64,000 nt of DNA from Syngnathus acus (Eukaryota > Chordata > Actinopteri > Syngnathiformes > Syngnathidae): NCBI RefSeq assembly GCF_901709675.1, contig NC_051089.1:14433976-14497975 (forward strand), in the 5' to 3' direction. A program made the translations under genes and the position numbers. The number at the start of each line of letters is the position of its first letter. Within the stretch, counting starts at the first letter, position 1. Under the pieces are notes generated by a model, which was given only the letters and a program-made list of their open reading frames with translations, ran no database searches and had not been told where the DNA came from. Below, piece by piece: positions 60,569 through 64,000 of the stretch.

Positions 60569-62089
60569 CTAGGAGGAGAGAGAAGAGAAAAATATGATAC
60601 GTGATGAAACCATGGCAGCAAAGAAGACTACATGAGAGCTGTCACGTTCAATGCGTGCACACTTTGTATAATCTCCTGATAAGGATTCCAAAACGATTAT
60701 GGGAGATTGCAAAAGGATAATGAGATCAAATGCACAACATGTCTTTAATCACCACACTGGAGAATTAAGATTTGTGACTATCTGCAGTGACTTAACCCAA
60801 AGCAGCAAAGTGACCATTGGCTGCTCAGAAAAACACCCGCACTGTGTAAACTGACCTCAGCCCATAACACATCAAGTCACATGAATCTGTTTATACACTA
60901 ACCCCAAGCTATCTGCCAAGGCGACAGCATGGCTGTCACCTCAACACCCATATGAGTATTAAAAGCAGTGAGGATGGCCCCCGGAGGCCGGTTCTTGGGG
61001 GAGAACTGGAGGGTCCCTCCCTACCACCTCCAAAGCAGAAACTAGTTTGAGGGGGGGGGGGGGGGGGATACAAGTCATTTGACCCCATACAAAGAATGTT
61101 CAGACACCACAGTGCTGCCAAGCATGTTAATAATGGAACATAAAGATATACATAAAACCTGAAATCAGATCCATGCAAGCGACCCAACAAACCGGCTTCA
61201 TAAAAAGGCTAAACATAATTCTGAGCTTCAAGACCGCCCATTCAGTGATGTCATTTTGTCATCCTACATGTTATTTGGGCAGCTTTAAGGTTGGCAGCCT
61301 ACAGGGTATGGTGGCTATTTTTAGACCGCCTGAGACATGTTAACCAGAGAAACTACTGGAAGTAACTCTCGCTTTAGGATGAGGACACTTCACCTTCAAT
61401 AACCTGTCATGTACACCGACTTGAAAAATGTCTAAAAGTTGTGTATTGAAGTTGATTTGGTAACTCTCAGATTCCTCTCACATTACCTGTGTCAAAAATA
61501 ATTGATTGACAACAAATTGATTGTCAAATTAATCACCTTGTATTTTAATAATCAAGTAATTGTATAGAGCCATTGTTTAAATATATTGTCCAACTCCAAA
61601 TCTGATTTCAGGCGTTCAAAAGAAATAATTCTCAGATTTCTCTCGTTCTTCATGAAAGCAGGCTGATTCATCTTTTGTTTTTAATCAAAATAGGACATTT
61701 GCAAACGTCTTCTTTTACGTTGGAAATCGATGACTATGAACGCTTCTTGTTCGATATTCCTTATCTGCTGTTTAGTTGTTTTTAATTACTAAAAATACCA
61801 AATACACCAAATAATTGATAAATAAAAGTTGTTGTTTTTTTAATCATTGGATGAGCGGCCAACTGTTTTTGCCCCAATCCACGTCGGGTTGGAAGCATTG
61901 TGCCTGTGCAGGCTGACTTTAGGACAAAATCTACGTACGCAATTCATCAAGCCAAATGCATGGACAGAAAAACACACAATGTAGTTAACGCACGCAAAGA
62001 CAACAAACACTTGTGTTGTATCATATTAATATTTAGATTTTTCTTTAAAAAAAAAAAAGCTTAGTTTTAAGTGAACCCAGAATACATTG
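60569..62089 (-). other. uaca: uaca 5' intron (part), no exon recognised
   Basis: This stretch lies upstream of the first recognised exon. I looked for the expected N-terminal ankyrin start (a helix of the KAAERGD type ending in phase 2) and found none. It holds a run of 17 G at 61,051-61,067 and otherwise nondescript AT-rich DNA. Confidence 0.5.
61051..61067 (+). repeat. Run of 17 G
   Basis: Homopolymer G seen directly, same length as the run at 10,904. Confidence 0.95.
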
Positions 62090-62640
62090 TTATCACATCG
62101 TTAGAGATATCTGGCAAAGATTACGAGATATGAAACTTTGTCCGTATTGCACAACCCCTTCTTTCACTTCAAACCACGCTGTTGTAACACATACAGATTG
62201 TGGCTTGACATTGTCTTACTGAAATAAGCTGGGACGTCCGCAAAAAAGAGCATATGTTGCTCCAAAATCCATTTGTACGTTTTAGCGTCTATGGTGCCTT
62301 AACCAGATTGTGCAAGTGACTTATGCCATAGTCACTAAAGCACTCCCCCCTTCCCATCAAAAATGCTCTGACGCGTGACCAGCAGGTTGGCCCAAAACGT
62401 TCCGAGAACTTCCCATATGGCTTTCGCTTTGCATGGAAGAGTTTAACTGTGTTAACTGACAATGGCTTTCTAAAGTGTTCCTGAGTGCACGTGGCATTTC
62501 TCCAGATTTTCTGAATCTTTTGAGGACTTATTGATCGGAGATGATAGCACCAATCCTTGCTTGTGAACGACCGAACCTTTCAGAGATGCTCCTTTAGTAC
62601 CCAATCATGACATCCACAGGCGAATACAGTATGGCCCCAA
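62090..62640. mobile_element. DNA transposon fragment in uaca 5' intron or upstream
   Basis: The text from 'aaaccacgctgttgtaacac' through 'tccagattttctgaatctttt' to 'cccaatcatgacatcc' matches a repeat I recognise from many teleost genomes, a DNA transposon with transposase-derived sequence read in reverse. It is broken by gaps relative to the remembered consensus and has no long ORF. I cannot assign the superfamily with confidence. Confidence 0.5.
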
Positions 62641-64000
62641 GTCTTTAATTCAACATTGACAGTCATATATTGTTGTTAAAATAATAAAAACAACGACTGC
62701 TAATCTTTGAATAACAATGGGACCACAATCAAGTATGTGTGAAATTGAACAAGTGAGCATCTCAAGAGCTATCAAATTGATTGTTGCAGATGACTCCTTG
62801 TTAGCATGCGGTCACATCTGCACTTTTTTAAGCCGGTGTGGCGAATTACACAAGTCATGCCATGACAGGCATTAACTGTGTTTATTCAGCTGGACGCCTA
62901 AAGTAATTACAATGCTAATCCATCTTGCGAACACCCCTATTAATAACAAGTACAGACTGACAAACAAATTACGACAAATTGAATTAATGCATTAGCAGTT
63001 TGTGTTTCCCCCATAGAGAAGTCTTTAATAACCACTGGCGGTCACCATTCGACATTCTTTCCTGGCTTTTGCAGCAGCCAGATTGCTATAGACACGTGTT
63101 TGCCTGTGTGTGGCACACTGAACTAAATGTAGACTTGCTGAGTAGCAGTTGTGGTTCATTTTTGTTTGGGGCAGACCAAGCAACTGGATGAGGTCCGGGT
63201 TACAGCATTCACTTCGAATACATTCGAGCACAATATTATGATAAATCTGAGATCAGGACTGAATGTTTTCTTGCTTTGTGCAACAGTGATGAAAATCAAT
63301 TACACAGACTGGAAATATTTGTCGGATTAGAGGGTCTATAGTGATAAGCTATTAAAGTCATTTCCAAATTGACCCTAGAAGAGGCCAAAGATTGCAATAT
63401 ATTGGGTGGTCATGTGACTTCATTTCATGAAACGTGGAGTCAAGTTTTCCTGTCTTTCTCTGCAGAAAATTGGGAGGCTCCATAACAAAAATGTAACTAT
63501 GTAAATAAAACATGCCATGCACGATGTCAACTGATCCCAAAATAGATTCATTTGAAGCAAAACATCTGTCTGACTTGATGTAGTGAACACCCACAACAAA
63601 CCAAAGCTGAATTTTTAGTTCTGTGAGAACTACCCAAAAAGCCCGTGGCCAGTGTGGTCAAGCCTCGAGAGGCCGCAAACATTCTTTTGACTAACTCCGA
63701 CACTGACCTCCAGAGGCAGATGGCCATTTAATGGGACAAGTTGGATATATATAAAGCACTTTACTAGTGCCCAACAGTTAAGCAAAAATGTAAGGCAGTT
63801 GGATGAACGTTTAAAGTGAAACCTTCTCCATAACTATCAGGCTTTTATTGCAATTTTGAGCGTGTCAGTAAGTGAGACCAAGCCTTGAGGTCATAAGGAA
63901 ATATTTCTGAGTAAACAGTTAAGACCTGAGCGAACAAATGTGATTTTTTCTAGATATGAGCAGGAGCAATTTGCTCTTAGTGTATTGGTAATGAATATTT
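62641..64000. other. Non-coding right end of window
   Basis: No exon, RNA gene or clear repeat recognised. It is probably uaca intron or 5' flank because the N-terminal exon has not yet appeared. Confidence 0.4.

Overview
The window is vertebrate nuclear DNA, almost certainly from a ray-finned (percomorph-type) fish. The evidence is short GT-AG exons with long introns, no bacterial-style gene packing, many CA/TATC microsatellites, and interspersed repeats typical of teleosts: tRNA-headed SINEs, palindromic MITEs, L2-like LINE tails, and hAT and Tc1 fragments. Family and element names come from recognition by eye; no search was run.

One gene is clear. It is uaca (uveal autoantigen with coiled-coil domains and ankyrin repeats), on the minus strand, reading from the right edge toward the centre. 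Seventeen coding exons between 60,568 and 48,564 chain in phase to 1,367 codons. The order is ankyrin repeats (60,568-56,601), a linker and first coiled coils (56,082-53,115), one 2,691-bp exon of continuous coiled coil (53,036-50,346), and a conserved C-terminal tail (50,217-48,564). The N-terminal exon(s) and promoter were not found and probably lie beyond 64,000. The last exon seems to leave the ancestral reading frame near its end.

Positions 1-47,000 contain no convincing protein gene. In human, UACA neighbours TLE3 on 15q23 with a long gene-poor interval between them. This left region is therefore best read as the fish equivalent: a gene desert downstream of uaca with repeats and several candidate conserved regulatory blocks. 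Such blocks look AT-rich and homeobox/POU-site-rich near 15.1, 16.0-16.4, 23.5, 25.2-25.5, 30.4-30.9, 33.7 and 35.9 kb. These need alignment to confirm. A few exon-like segments on the minus strand (31,587-31,688 with a 20-bp microexon at 29,699-29,718; 38,851-38,948 with a terminal-type ORF) are reported as speculative.

Repeat landmarks are: a near-identical pair of palindromic TA-flanked MITEs at 2,050 and 59,974 (the latter inside a uaca intron); an hAT-type element with an 8-bp duplication at 6,725-7,247; a GAACGA-motif array at about 18,630-19,010; a three-unit tandem array at 19,714-20,531 that preserves an element-free copy beside two copies carrying an hAT-like MITE; SINE heads at 20.7-21.1 and 36.6 kb; a LINE remnant (minus) at 34.8-35.2 kb; Tc1-like fragments at 27.6, 38.0 and 62.1 kb; a fold-back element at 39.1-39.5 kb; an L2-like LINE 3' end (plus) at 40.8-41.4 kb; and a small inverted-repeat element with a GC-rich hairpin at 47,071-47,411.
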